A stretch of DNA of 64,000 nt from Belliella aquatica (GCF_014637795.1 NZ_BMFD01000012.1:4361-68360), one strand, 5' to 3'; shown: positions 15,962-24,628, numbered from the stretch's first letter. Notes: generated by a model from the letters alone, not told the origin. Numbers and translations: made by a program.

Positions 15962-16660
15962 CCAAATATTACACTTAAATATATCTGATAATGAATTGAT
16001 CATGAAAATATATAATATTGAATAATCTCCACTCACAATCCTAAACCTTTTCTGCGCCCTTCGCACCTTAGCAAACTTTGCGAGCTTAAATTTTATTTCC
16101 CCCAATTCCTCTCCCCTGCCTCTATCGCAAGCTCCAATATATTCTGACGTGGGGGCAATGGGCAAGTCGCAAAAGGTGTAAAAACACATGGCGGATTAAA
16201 CGCTTTATTGAAGTCCAAAATTACGATCCCATTTTCATCGGCCTTCTGGGTATAGAGATAGCGTCCACCTCCATACGTCTCAGCACCACTCGTCCCATCA
16301 GCAAAGATCAAATACAACTGATCCCCTTCTTCCAAAGCATCTATATTGTAAATCCTTCCTTCAAAACCAAAACTCAAATAACCAATCGCTTCTGCAGGAT
16401 AGGTTTGTCCCAAGACGTTGGAAATTGGAATCTCTTTTACAGGTTCATAAGGGATAAATCGTGCTTCAAATCTCCATTCCATATTCACTGGAAACCTATC
16501 AATTCCCTGAAAGTCCTTAATAAGATCTGATTCCACATTTCTCAATCGCAAGCCCACTAAATCTGACCTCTGCAATACAGACATTCTATAAGTGCCATAT
16601 GTAATTGTTGGAGAAAAATCATTTTCGGGATCGAAAACAAGTACTTTTTCTGTAATCAAT
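15962..16660. repeat. Right direct repeat (inside intact DUF1684 gene), pairs with 523-1218
   Basis: Same-orientation match to the left repeat, starting in the intergenic sequence downstream of the DUF1684 stop and ending inside the gene near the EKVLVFDPENDFSP codons. It contains the low-complexity phrase 'gcgcccttcgcacc' just beyond the DUF1684 stop, present in both copies. Confidence 0.85.
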
Positions 16661-16998
16661 TCTTCGCCAATCTTGATCCCATCGATTTCAGGACTGAAAT
16701 AAACTTGCTTTCCAACCTTCCCGAAGGTCCCAAAAAATTCAGGAAACAAGGCATCATCAACTAGCAGTTCCGATCCCACATTCATTCCCAATCTATTGCT
16801 ATCCTGTTCAAACCAATACAAGCCTATCAAGTTCAGCCAGCCATTTTCTGATTTCAAAGATGCTACCCGGTTGTTGTACCAGTTTTCAATTTCTTCTGTG
16901 TGTGCTTCTTGGGAAATAGCGTAGCTCTCCTCCTTTTCTACATGACAAGAAGAAAAAAGTAACAACAGAATCAACATGCTGAATGATAAATGCTTCAT
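16093..16998 (-). CDS. DUF1684 lipoprotein (intact copy)
   Basis: About 301 residues from the chosen start MKHLSFSMLILLLLFSSC, a signal peptide ending in an LFSSC lipobox; the frame is open 20 codons further upstream but that extension would bury the signal. DUF1684 features include WLNLIGLYWFEQDSNRLG, the YRMSVLQRSDLVGLR block, FPVNMEWRFEARFIPYE and the C-terminal AYNPPC-like FNPPCVFTPF with ADGTSGAETYGGGRY before it. The family is widespread in Bacteroidota; its biochemical role is not established to my knowledge. The 3' half is duplicated at 653-1216 across the island. Confidence 0.88.
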   Translation of the reverse strand: MKHLSFSMLILLLLFSSCHVEKEESYAISQEAHTEEIENWYNNRVASLKSENGWLNLIGLYWFEQDSNRLGMNVGSELLVDDALFPEFFGTFGKVGKQVYFSPEIDGIKIGEELITEKVLVFDPENDFSPTITYGTYRMSVLQRSDLVGLRLRNVESDLIKDFQGIDRFPVNMEWRFEARFIPYEPVKEIPISNVLGQTYPAEAIGYLSFGFEGRIYNIDALEEGDQLYLIFADGTSGAETYGGGRYLYTQKADENGIVILDFNKAFNPPCVFTPFATCPLPPRQNILELAIEAGERNWGK

Positions 16999-17040
16999 AG
17001 GGAATAGAGCGTTGGTAAAGAGTGAATATACCATTTTGAA

Positions 17041-17110
17041 CACAACATTTAACCACATGGAACACTAAGTTTTCTCAAAGAATACAAAAAATAGAATAGA
17101 TCACTTTAAT
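17041..17110. repeat. Degenerate intergenic low-complexity phrase
   Basis: Text such as 'accacatggaacactaag' and 'tcaaagaatacaaaaaa' resembles the word-like degenerate repeats frequent between genes in this phylum; a related phrase, 'gtgttcatctgtgttcatcc', occurs at 17656-17675. Function unknown. Confidence 0.35.
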
Positions 17111-17142
17111 CACGGATAACAGCTGAACAATGCTTTTTTTGA

Positions 17143-17526
17143 TTATGCTTGGTTCATTTCACTTCTGATATATTCTTCAAATTTCCTGATCTCCAAAACA
17201 TCCAAACTCCCTCTAGGGATCTTAATCCGAGTGTTATCAGACTTGATAAGCAGCGTATTCTCTACTTTGTCAAATGACTTGATATCAGCTATTTTAACTC
17301 GTTTATTTTTGAAGAGTGCCTGTTTGATAATTTCCCCGTTAGCTATTTCAACATACGGGTATTTTTTGAAATACAAAGCACCAACAATCCCTATCAAACC
17401 AAGCGATATTTGGATAGAGGGGTAAGTATTCATGTAATCACGAACCAATCCAAAAACTCCGGCTAGTATTTGAAGCCCAGAAGCAATAATTAATAATTTG
17501 TGAGACTGCTTGTCATATAACTTCAT
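17143..17526 (-). CDS. Small membrane protein with PH-like domain
   Basis: 127 residues: two TM segments in the first ~55 (LLIIASGLQILAGVFGLV and IQISLGLIGIVGALYF), then a short beta-rich domain (YVEIANGEIIKQALFKNKRV, SFDKVENTLLIKS, IKIPRGSLDV) of bacterial PH/YdbT-like appearance. Such proteins sit in the inner membrane with the PH-like part in the cytosol. No operon partner. The intergenic DNA on both sides carries degenerate low-complexity phrases. Family-level call only. Confidence 0.7.
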   Translation of the reverse strand: MKLYDKQSHKLLIIASGLQILAGVFGLVRDYMNTYPSIQISLGLIGIVGALYFKKYPYVEIANGEIIKQALFKNKRVKIADIKSFDKVENTLLIKSDNTRIKIPRGSLDVLEIRKFEEYIRSEMNQA

Positions 17527-17683
17527 GACTTATTTTCATTAGATAGAATTGCACTAAAAACTAATCCTCTAATATACAAAAATGTTTTACTTTATAAAGA
17601 TCAAAAAATAGAAAACTAAAAACGCTTATTTTACAGATGAGCACCATTTTTTTTTGTGTTCATCTGTGTTCATCCGTGGTAAA

Positions 17684-17711
17684 TAAAAAAAAGGCTAACC
17701 ATCGGCCAGCC
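17684..17711 (-). terminator. Terminator of the TRAP operon
   Basis: On the minus strand GGCTGGCC, a 3-nt loop and GGTTAGCC form a stem (with G-T pairs) followed by a run of eight or more T. It lies about 30 bp past the dctM stop. Confidence 0.75.
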
Positions 17712-17742
17712 TCTTTAATCTTATTTTAACCATTAAATCATT

Positions 17743-19038
17743 TTACAAGCCAAAAAGCCTTGGCAGCCAAAGTGTCAAACCTGGCCATAGTGTAATTACA
17801 ATCAACCCAAATATCATCGCAACAAAGAATGGAATCAGAGGTTTGACGACTTTCTCTATGCTCGTCTGGGCCACGCCAACACCGATAAACAGCACTGAAC
17901 CAACAGGTGGGGTACATAGTCCTATACAAAGATTCAAAATCATGATAATCCCAAAGTGAACAGGGTCAATACCCAATGCAGTCACAATCGGTAAGAATAT
18001 CGGCGTGAAAATCAAAACTGCTGGAGTCATATCCATGAAAATCCCGACAAACAACAGGAGAATATTGATCAGCAATAAAATTACAAAAATGTTGTCACTG
18101 ATAGACAACAGGGACTCTGAAATGGATTGTGGAATATCCTCACTTGACATCACCCATGACATACTCATGGAAGTAGCGATCAAAAGCATCACCACAGCAG
18201 TGGTTTCTGATGACTTGAGCAAAATGGAAGGAAGTTCTTTCCACTTCAACTCTCTATAGAAAAATGATAAAGCAAGCGTGTAAATTACCGCAATAGCTGA
18301 AGCTTCTGTTGCGGTGAAAATACCCCCTACAATTCCTCCCATTACTACAACCAGCAACATCAAGCTTGGAAATGCTCTGAAAAACTTGCTTGTCAATTCC
18401 TTCATGCTTGTCGCAGTTCCACCGGGAAGGTTTTTCCTTTTGACAAAAACTGCAGCAGTCAGCATCAATAGCAATCCAATAAATATCCCTGGCAGGTATC
18501 CTGCTACAAATAATGCGGCGATAGAAACCCCACCTGAAGCCAATGAATAGACGATCAAAATATTGGATGGAGGAATAATTAATCCAGTCGTTGAAGAAGT
18601 GATGTTTACAGCAGCTCCAAGTTCTTTTGGATAGCCTTCATTCTCCATTCTTTTTCCCAAAATCCCACCTATAGCCGAAGCAGCAGCAGCGGCAGAACCA
18701 GCTATTGCTCCAAAAAGCATGGCAGCAATTACGTTGACATATAATAATCCACCTGGCAATCTCCCTGTGATGGCTTTTGCCAATTCTATCAAGCGATTGG
18801 CAATCCCTCCCCGATTCATGATTTCTCCTGCTAAGACAAAGAAGGGTATCGCCAAAAGCGAAAAACTATCCAAGCCTGTTCCCATTCGCTGGGCAATCGT
18901 CGTGGCTGAGGGCCCAGCGGCAACAGAAACCATCAAGGTAATCAAACTTGATAAACCTAAACTCCAAGCGACAGGCATTCCGATCGCCATCAATGTCACA
19001 AAAGTCAATACGAGTATGATAATGCTGATATACTCCAT
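17743..19038 (-). CDS. dctM: TRAP transporter large permease (DctM family)
   Basis: 431 residues, the usual length, with about twelve hydrophobic segments. DctM hallmarks: FFVLAGEIMNRGGIANRLI, GRLPGGLLYVNVIAAMLFGA, GSAAAAASAIGGI, IPPSNILIVYS and NLCIGLCTPPVGSVLF near the C-terminus. It moves the substrate through the inner membrane using the sodium gradient. The stop of dctQ is 1 bp upstream of its start, so the permease genes are coupled. Last gene of the dctPQM group; the neighbouring aldolase, kinase and altronate dehydratase point to a hexuronate or aldonate as substrate (inference from context). Confidence 0.95.
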   Translation of the reverse strand: MEYISIIILVLTFVTLMAIGMPVAWSLGLSSLITLMVSVAAGPSATTIAQRMGTGLDSFSLLAIPFFVLAGEIMNRGGIANRLIELAKAITGRLPGGLLYVNVIAAMLFGAIAGSAAAAASAIGGILGKRMENEGYPKELGAAVNITSSTTGLIIPPSNILIVYSLASGGVSIAALFVAGYLPGIFIGLLLMLTAAVFVKRKNLPGGTATSMKELTSKFFRAFPSLMLLVVVMGGIVGGIFTATEASAIAVIYTLALSFFYRELKWKELPSILLKSSETTAVVMLLIATSMSMSWVMSSEDIPQSISESLLSISDNIFVILLLINILLLFVGIFMDMTPAVLIFTPIFLPIVTALGIDPVHFGIIMILNLCIGLCTPPVGSVLFIGVGVAQTSIEKVVKPLIPFFVAMIFGLIVITLWPGLTLWLPRLFGL

Positions 19039-19039
19039 T

Positions 19040-19534
19040 TTAGTCCTGGGTTTTGGTTTTAATCAAATGAAAAATTCCTGCTACTTGGTAATACAAGACC
19101 AATAGTCCACTTGCTGGAATGATGCTGTAGATATAGGCAAGTGGAATTTGTAAAGTGGCTGATTTCTGGCCAAGCAAATATGTAATGTAAACCAGATTAC
19201 TCCCTCCCAAGATCATCGCTGCAATCGCAAAAACCATAATCAAAACATTGATCAGGATTTGAAGCTTCATTTTGGCTTTTCCTTCCAATTTTCTCAAAAC
19301 AATATCAATGGCTAAATGCTGGTTTTGTCCCGCCACATAAGCCGCACCCAACATTCCCAACCAGATCAACATATATCGGGATAACTCATCTGTAAAGGAA
19401 GATGGATTTTGAAAAATATACCTAGACAGCACCTGCCAAGTCACATTCAATACCATAGAGCCCATCAAAAAGATCAAGAGCCAGCCTATGATTTTATCTA
19501 AATTTTCTTTGAATTCTATACTAAACATTTTCAA
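19040..19534 (-). CDS. dctQ: TRAP transporter small permease (DctQ family)
   Basis: 164 residues with four TM segments. It carries the DctQ pattern LSRYIFQNPSSFTDELSRYM followed by LIWLGMLGAAYVAGQNQHLA, where the acidic/charged block after the first TM is typical. It pairs with DctM in the membrane. It sits between the solute-binding lipoprotein and dctM with only a base separating it from dctM. Confidence 0.93.
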   Translation of the reverse strand: MKMFSIEFKENLDKIIGWLLIFLMGSMVLNVTWQVLSRYIFQNPSSFTDELSRYMLIWLGMLGAAYVAGQNQHLAIDIVLRKLEGKAKMKLQILINVLIMVFAIAAMILGGSNLVYITYLLGQKSATLQIPLAYIYSIIPASGLLVLYYQVAGIFHLIKTKTQD

Positions 19535-19560
19535 ATAGGTCTGTGGGTTAATAAGATTAA

Positions 19561-20541
19561 TTAAGGTTGCTTTCTGATTTGATCGATTACCGCATACAAT
19601 TCAGGTTGAGCGACTTTCAATTCTTCGTACATACTTTCTACAGATGCTCTGAAGCCATCTTGCTCCGGATAGACAATGGTAACTCCTGCCTTTTCCATTT
19701 CCATTAAGGACTCTTCCACTGCGTCTGCCCAAATTTTATATTGATAAACAGCAGATTCATCTGAAGCTTCCTGAAGCCATTGTTTTTCTTGATCTGAAAG
19801 TAATTTCCAAACCTTCGTACTGATAATCATGATATCTGGAACGGCTGTATGCTCGTTGATAGAATAAAATTTACAGACTTCATAATGTCTAGAAGTGTAT
19901 AAACTCGGAGGATTATTCTCCGCACCATCTACAATTCCTTGTTGAAGTGCTGTATAAAGTTCTCCATAAGAAACAGGAGTCGGAGAACCACCAAAACTTT
20001 TTACCATATTGATGGCCGTATTGCTTTCCATTACTCTGATCTTGAGGCTTTGCAGATCTGCTGGGGATTCTACGGGTTTAGTTTTAGTATAAAAACTCCT
20101 TTTTCCAGCATCATAATAGCATAGTCCCCTCAACCAAAACTCTTCCCCATCCAATAAAAGTTGTTTTCCAATCGGACCTTTGAGGACACTTTCTCGATGC
20201 TTATCATCTCTAAAGAGGTAAGGCATACTGAATACTTGAAGCTTGGGAGCGAAACTTTCCATTACGGCAGATGACACTTTGGTCATACCTAGGCTTCCGA
20301 TTTGTAGCAGTTCGACTAATTCTCTTTCAGAACCTAATTGTTGATTGGGATAAATTTTGATGATCATTTCACCACCGGATTTCTCCTTGACCCGCTCCGC
20401 TAAAAAAACCATGGCTTCATGAACAGGGTGAGTTACACCGAGTCCATGACCCAATTTGATCACGCGAACCCCTCCAGGACCTTTGCAAGCTGTAAGGAAA
20501 ATCAATGAAATAGCAATGATATAGCAAATTCTCAATTTCAT
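19561..20541 (-). CDS. dctP: TRAP transporter solute-binding lipoprotein (DctP family)
   Basis: 326 residues with a signal peptide ending in LIFLTAC, so it is membrane-anchored rather than freely periplasmic. DctP motifs: GHGLGVTHPVHEAM at the N-terminus, GGEMIIKIYPNQQLG, SLKIRVMESNTAINMVKSFG (substrate carboxylate-binding Arg region) and GIVDGAENNPPSL. It delivers an acid sugar to DctQM. It begins just past the eda gene, and the order kdgK-eda-dctP-dctQ-dctM on one strand suggests a single transcript. Confidence 0.94.
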   Translation of the reverse strand: MKLRICYIIAISLIFLTACKGPGGVRVIKLGHGLGVTHPVHEAMVFLAERVKEKSGGEMIIKIYPNQQLGSERELVELLQIGSLGMTKVSSAVMESFAPKLQVFSMPYLFRDDKHRESVLKGPIGKQLLLDGEEFWLRGLCYYDAGKRSFYTKTKPVESPADLQSLKIRVMESNTAINMVKSFGGSPTPVSYGELYTALQQGIVDGAENNPPSLYTSRHYEVCKFYSINEHTAVPDIMIISTKVWKLLSDQEKQWLQEASDESAVYQYKIWADAVEESLMEMEKAGVTIVYPEQDGFRASVESMYEELKVAQPELYAVIDQIRKQP

Positions 20542-20568
20542 TTGAATGTTATTTTTGGGTTGTCGGCC

Positions 20569-21228
20569 TTAAGACCTAATCGACTTTATCAATGTAAGTG
20601 TAGCACTTATTTTTTCTTGAAGTATCTCGTACTGTCCCGACTCGATGACTTTCTTATCAAATAGCTGAGATCCCATACCCACGCAATGTACGCCAGATCC
20701 AAACCATTCTGATAAGTTTTCCTTGGTCGGCTCCACTCCTCCCGTCGGCATCATCATTACATCAGGCATAATTGACTTCACTGCTTTGATAAAACCTGAA
20801 CCAAGAAGATTCCCTGGAAATGCCTTGATTAACTGTGCTCCGAGACTTTTGGCATGGAATACTTCTGAAACCGTGGCGCATCCCGGAACCCAAAGCATCC
20901 CTTTCATAGTACAAAAATTTGCAACTTCAGGAATCAACGCAGGGGAAACTATAAAATCAGCTCCAGCAAATATGAACCTTTGAGCATCAGTTGCAGTAAA
21001 AATCGTCCCAATTCCCAAATACATCCCTTCAAACTCCTCACTATAAATTTTCAGAGCCTTAAATACCTCAAAAGCATTTTTTTCTCTATTGGTAAATTCA
21101 AAAACGCGAACACCTGCTTTGTAAGCCGCTGCTAATACTGACTTGGCAACTTCAATGTCCTTGTGATTAAAAACCGGGATCATTCCCGAATCAGTCATGG
21201 CTTGAAGGATGGATTTGTTTTGGTTCAT
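20569..21228 (-). CDS. eda: KDPG (2-keto-3-deoxy-6-phosphogluconate) aldolase
   Basis: 219 residues, the family's length. It keeps the Schiff-base region AQLIKAFPGNLLGSGFIKAV and the phosphate-binding MPTGGVEPTKENLSEWF; AGVRVFEFTNR holds the early catalytic glutamate region. It splits KDPG to pyruvate and glyceraldehyde-3-phosphate, the step after KdgK. It lies downstream of kdgK across 135 bp of low-complexity sequence and ~27 bp before dctP. It could also accept KDPGal. Confidence 0.93.
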   Translation of the reverse strand: MNQNKSILQAMTDSGMIPVFNHKDIEVAKSVLAAAYKAGVRVFEFTNREKNAFEVFKALKIYSEEFEGMYLGIGTIFTATDAQRFIFAGADFIVSPALIPEVANFCTMKGMLWVPGCATVSEVFHAKSLGAQLIKAFPGNLLGSGFIKAVKSIMPDVMMMPTGGVEPTKENLSEWFGSGVHCVGMGSQLFDKKVIESGQYEILQEKISATLTLIKSIRS

Positions 21229-21236
21229 TTGAATTT

Positions 21237-21362
21237 TAGATTTATGATTTTAGATTTTAGATTAGGAATATTGTTGGGATAGCTTTTCCGCTACGTCGCG
21301 GCGTACAAGCGCCTTACATTTTTGGTCTTATGTCTTGCGTCTTACATCTTAAGTCTCATATC
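21237..21362. repeat. Low-complexity intergenic tract between kdgK and eda
   Basis: Iterated short words: 'gattttagattttagatta' near the eda end and repeats of the type 'cttatgtcttgcgtctta' near the kdgK end. A related 'gattttagattttagattt' string occurs at 24131-24149 beyond uxaA. No gene or terminator is visible. Confidence 0.5.
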
Positions 21363-22358
21363 TTACCTTAGCAGTTTACCGACATTCTCACCTTTTACCA
21401 GTGACTTGACTTCTTCAAGACTGACGAGGTTGGCATCTCCTGGAATACTGTGTTTCAAGACCGAGGCAGCAACTCCGAATTCTAAAGCTTCTTCATCGGA
21501 AAGATGGAGCAGTCCATAAATCAATCCAGCCATATAAGCATCTCCTCCTCCTACTCTATCTACAATATGCGTCATATTGTACTTTTTAGAAGTCAGTAGA
21601 TTTTTCCCATTCCAAAGGATTGCACTTAGTCCATTTTCAGAAGCAGAAATAGAATCCCTTTCTGTAGTTGTAATATATTTGATTTGAGGATAGTCTTTTT
21701 TGGCTTGGATACATGCTGCTTCATAATCTTCAGCTGTGATGTCCATACAATTTTCGAAGTCAGCCATTCCGGCTACAATAATATGTGTATAGCGAATCAA
21801 TTCAGGCATTACTTCCAATGGCCCTTTTCCATATTGCCAAAGATTTCTTCTATAATTGATATCACCACTGATTGTAATTCCTTTTGCAGATGCAGCTTTC
21901 AATGCTGCTAAAGTCATATCTGCAGCTCTCTGGGAAAGTGCAGGCGTGATACCCGTCCAATGAAACCAATCCGCTCCTTCAAATATTGCATCCCAATCTA
22001 CTTCAGCACCATCGAAATTTGCAAAAGCTGAATCAAATCGGTCATAAATAATTTTTGAAGCCCTCTGCATGGCTCCATTTTCTAAGAAATAGAGACCCAT
22101 TCTTCCTTCGGAAGTAAAAATATATTCTATTCCAACTCCCATTTGCCTCAAGTAATTTGTCGCAGCTTTTCCCAAATCATGATCTGGAAAAGCTGTTACA
22201 TGGTAGGATTTCACTCCCCATTGTGCAAGGGAGACAGCTACATTAGCCTCTGCCCCACCGTAGACAATATTGAATTGATCGGCTTGTAAAAAACGCTCAT
22301 TGCCCGGTGTGCTAAGCCGCATCATCACTTCACCTAGAGTTATTACCTTTTTAGTCAT
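21363..22358 (-). CDS. kdgK: 2-keto-3-deoxygluconate kinase (PfkB family)
   Basis: 331 residues of the ribokinase/PfkB fold: N-terminal GEVMMRLSTPGNERFLQ, the sugar-binding GGAEANVAVSLAQWG, and the C-terminal signature DRVGGGDAYMAGLIYGLL (with the catalytic Asp; GGGD in place of GAGD). It phosphorylates KDG made by UxaA to KDPG for Eda. It is divergent from uxaA, and the 106-bp gap carries a palindromic operator. Confidence 0.92.
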   Translation of the reverse strand: MTKKVITLGEVMMRLSTPGNERFLQADQFNIVYGGAEANVAVSLAQWGVKSYHVTAFPDHDLGKAATNYLRQMGVGIEYIFTSEGRMGLYFLENGAMQRASKIIYDRFDSAFANFDGAEVDWDAIFEGADWFHWTGITPALSQRAADMTLAALKAASAKGITISGDINYRRNLWQYGKGPLEVMPELIRYTHIIVAGMADFENCMDITAEDYEAACIQAKKDYPQIKYITTTERDSISASENGLSAILWNGKNLLTSKKYNMTHIVDRVGGGDAYMAGLIYGLLHLSDEEALEFGVAASVLKHSIPGDANLVSLEEVKSLVKGENVGKLLR

Positions 22359-22402
22359 GGGTTGATCTTTATTCTAATTGGTAAATTAATGCCTTATATT
22401 TT

Positions 22403-22410
22403 TATTTTTG
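22403..22410 (+). promoter_or_regulatory. Candidate -7 box of uxaA
   Basis: TATTTTTG matches TAnnTTTG. A TTGG lies at 22378-22381, two bases further upstream than the ideal spacing. Transcription would start near 22416, placing the palindrome at 22427-22448 in the early transcribed region. Confidence 0.4.
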
Positions 22411-22426
22411 AATTTCTTTTGCCTAA

Positions 22427-22448
22427 ATTGTGCAATCGATTGCGCAAT
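22427..22448. promoter_or_regulatory. LacI-type palindromic operator between kdgK and uxaA
   Basis: ATTGTGCAATCGATTGCGCAAT has a central CG and one mismatched pair (T/G at 22431/22444). Central-CG palindromes with AATCGATT cores are typical of LacI/GalR-family sites. It lies 17 bp before uxaA and 69 bp before kdgK, so one regulator could control both directions. No LacI gene is in the window. Confidence 0.65.
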
Positions 22449-22464
22449 ATAAACAAAAAATTCA

Positions 22465-24111
22465 ATGAACCATAAGTTTTTACAAATTCATCCACAGGAC
22501 AATGTACTCGTCGCTTTGACAGATTTACGTGCAGGTGAAGTGATAGAATTCGAAGGGAAAAAGATTACCCTAAAGGACTCTGTACCTGCCAAACATAAAT
22601 TTGTATTGACTGAAATTGAGCAAGGTGGTTACGTCTATATGTACGGTTCAGTAGTAGGGAAGTCAGTCACTCCCCTAGTTAGTGGATCAGTCTTGACAAC
22701 TGCCAATGTGAAGCATGAAGCCAATTCTTTCAGTGAAAAGACAGAAACTACAGGATGGACTCTACCTGATTTTAGCAGGTTTGAGAGAAGAACTTTCAAA
22801 GGTTATCACCGATCAGATGGGCAAGTGGGAACGGCCAATTATTGGGTTGTAATTCCATTGGTTTTTTGTGAAAATAGAAATGTAGAAGTCATCAAGCAGG
22901 CCTTCGTAGATGAGCTCGGTTTTGGGAAACCAAACAGGTTCAAAAGCCTTGTGCAACAAATGGCTGATTTGTACAAAACAGGAAAAAAAGAGCAGATCGA
23001 AACGTTACAAGTTGAGGAATTTGTAGAAGTTAGCGCTTCAAAAATTTTCAAAAACATAGATGGTATCAAGTTCCTAACCCACCAAGGTGGCTGTGGTGGA
23101 ATTCGTCAAGATTCAGATATGCTTTGTGCTTTGTTGGCCGGATATATCAATAATCCAAACGTGGCTGGCGCGACAGTTTTGAGTTTGGGTTGTCAAAATG
23201 CACAACCTGCGATCTTAAAAGAAAAACTGAATGCAATCAATCCCAATTTAGATAAGCCAATAATACTCCTTGAACAACAAAAAGAAGGAACAGAAAGCAA
23301 CTTGCTATCACAAGCAATTAAGCAAACTTTCCTTGCTATGGCTGAAGCCGATCAACAAGAAAGACAGGATGCTCCGCTGAGTAAGTTGACGATTGGTTTG
23401 GAATGTGGTGGATCCGATGGATTCTCTGGTATTTCAGCTAATCCAGCGGTTGGGCATGTTTCTGATCTGATTGTTGCCTTGGGTGGAAAATCAATCTTGT
23501 CCGAATTCCCAGAACTTTGTGGCGTTGAACAGGAATTGATCAATAGATGTGTTGACAATACCATTGCGAAGAAATTCAGTAAGCTAATGGTAGATTATGC
23601 AGCATCTGCTGAAGCAGTAGGTTCAGGTTTCGATATGAATCCTTCACCAGGAAATATCAAAGATGGTTTAATCACAGATGCGATGAAATCCTCTGGAGCT
23701 GCCAAAAAAGGAGGAACTTCTCCTGTAGTAGATGTCTTGGATTACGCGGAGTATGCAACTAAACCCGGCCTCAACCTCCTTTGTACGCCTGGAAATGATG
23801 TAGAAAGTACCACCGCCATGGCTGGATCAGGTGCCAATATCATTTTGTTCACAACTGGACTTGGTACGCCAACAGGCAATCCAGTAACTCCGGTCATCAA
23901 AATATCTTCCAATACAAAGTTGGCAGAAAGAATGCCTGATATCATTGATGTAAACACAGGTGCTGTAATCTCAGGAGAAAAAACTATCCCTCAAATGGGC
24001 GAAGAGATGCTCGAACACATTATTAAAGTTGCCAGCGGCGAGATCAAATCCAAAGCCCAACTCCTGGATCAGGACGATTTTATTCCGTGGAAGAGAGGGG
24101 TTTCTTTGTAG
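22465..24111 (+). CDS. uxaA: Altronate dehydratase
   Basis: 548 residues, the full-length form with an N-terminal SAF domain (about 1-95: HPQDNVLVALTDLRAGEVIE) fused to the C-terminal dehydratase. Diagnostic blocks are GYHRSDGQVGTANYWVVIPL, LTHQGGCGGIRQDSDMLCAL, LGCQNAQP, LECGGSDGFSGISANPAVG, MDYAASAEA-like VDYAASAEAVGSGFDMNPSPG and TPGNDVESTTAMAGSGANI; the Cys-containing loops bind the metal. It converts D-altronate to 2-keto-3-deoxygluconate. UxaB and UxaC are not in the window, so the upstream steps are coded elsewhere. Confidence 0.95.
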   Translation: MNHKFLQIHPQDNVLVALTDLRAGEVIEFEGKKITLKDSVPAKHKFVLTEIEQGGYVYMYGSVVGKSVTPLVSGSVLTTANVKHEANSFSEKTETTGWTLPDFSRFERRTFKGYHRSDGQVGTANYWVVIPLVFCENRNVEVIKQAFVDELGFGKPNRFKSLVQQMADLYKTGKKEQIETLQVEEFVEVSASKIFKNIDGIKFLTHQGGCGGIRQDSDMLCALLAGYINNPNVAGATVLSLGCQNAQPAILKEKLNAINPNLDKPIILLEQQKEGTESNLLSQAIKQTFLAMAEADQQERQDAPLSKLTIGLECGGSDGFSGISANPAVGHVSDLIVALGGKSILSEFPELCGVEQELINRCVDNTIAKKFSKLMVDYAASAEAVGSGFDMNPSPGNIKDGLITDAMKSSGAAKKGGTSPVVDVLDYAEYATKPGLNLLCTPGNDVESTTAMAGSGANIILFTTGLGTPTGNPVTPVIKISSNTKLAERMPDIIDVNTGAVISGEKTIPQMGEEMLEHIIKVASGEIKSKAQLLDQDDFIPWKRGVSL

Positions 24112-24224
24112 GTTTAAATTTCAAAGTTCAGATTTTAGATTTTAGATTTGGCCTAGAATTAGGATTGCTACGTCTTGGTTCTAGGCTTAAAAAAAATGAC
24201 TCATTTTTTCTCTAACTTTTTCCT

Positions 24225-24512
24225 CTAAACACTTTCTACCACTAACATTTTTCCTTTGGAAGCTTGAAAGCGGATATTTTTGGCTGTGGTGTATTGCTCA
24301 GAATTGTACCATTCTTTTGCTCTTTCGACAGATGGAAATTCTAAAACAACCAAGCGCTGTGGATTCCAATCACCTTCGAGAGATTCCGTCTGTGCCCCTC
24401 TAACGACAAACTTTCCACCAAAAGCTTCAACCGCTGGTAAACTCAGTTTTTTATAATCTTCGTACAATTCAGGATTATGGATTTCTACTTCTACTAGAAC
24501 AAGTGCTGGCAT
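24225..24512 (-). CDS. DUF1330 family protein
   Basis: 95 residues with the compact ferredoxin-like pattern of DUF1330: ALVLVEVEIHNPELYEDYKK, GGKFVVRGAQTESLEGDW, RLVVLEFPSVERAKEWYNS and a final KGKMLVVES. Family members form small dimeric alpha/beta-barrel-like proteins; no reaction is assigned. Single gene on the minus strand, with the M48 gene and its terminator upstream of it. Confidence 0.88.
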   Translation of the reverse strand: MPALVLVEVEIHNPELYEDYKKLSLPAVEAFGGKFVVRGAQTESLEGDWNPQRLVVLEFPSVERAKEWYNSEQYTTAKNIRFQASKGKMLVVESV

Positions 24513-24596
24513 GGTTGATTTTAAATTTTTGATTGTTGAATTCAGATTAATATTTGGTTTATCAGAAACCAGATTAAAAAATGTAGCTTATAGAGA

Positions 24597-24628
24597 AAAA
24601 GGCTAGATTCCTGAGAAGCTAGCCTTTT
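24597..24628 (-). terminator. Terminator after the M48 gene
   Basis: AAAAGGCTAG (24597-24606) pairs with CTAGCCTTTT (24619-24628). It lies 8 bp past the M48 stop and can act on either strand. Confidence 0.75.

Larger units (their letters stand above)
523..16660. other. Candidate genomic island: Hsp70 / HPD-less J-like membrane system between direct repeats
   Basis: Two direct repeats of ~0.7 kb bound about 15 kb of same-strand genes: J-like/SEL1, glycine-rich small protein, fibre-like repeat protein, two-TM degenerate-dynamin-like protein, Hsp70, J-like/FGE, zinc ribbon, J-like/LamG, broken zinc ribbon, J-like/unknown and J-like/FGE. The arrangement of one intact and one 5'-truncated DUF1684 copy is what a single-crossover insertion of a circle carrying a gene fragment would leave. 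No integrase or transposase is visible, so mobility is inference. That the genes form one system is inferred from shared strand, tight spacing of several pairs and the repeated J-like module. Confidence 0.55.
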
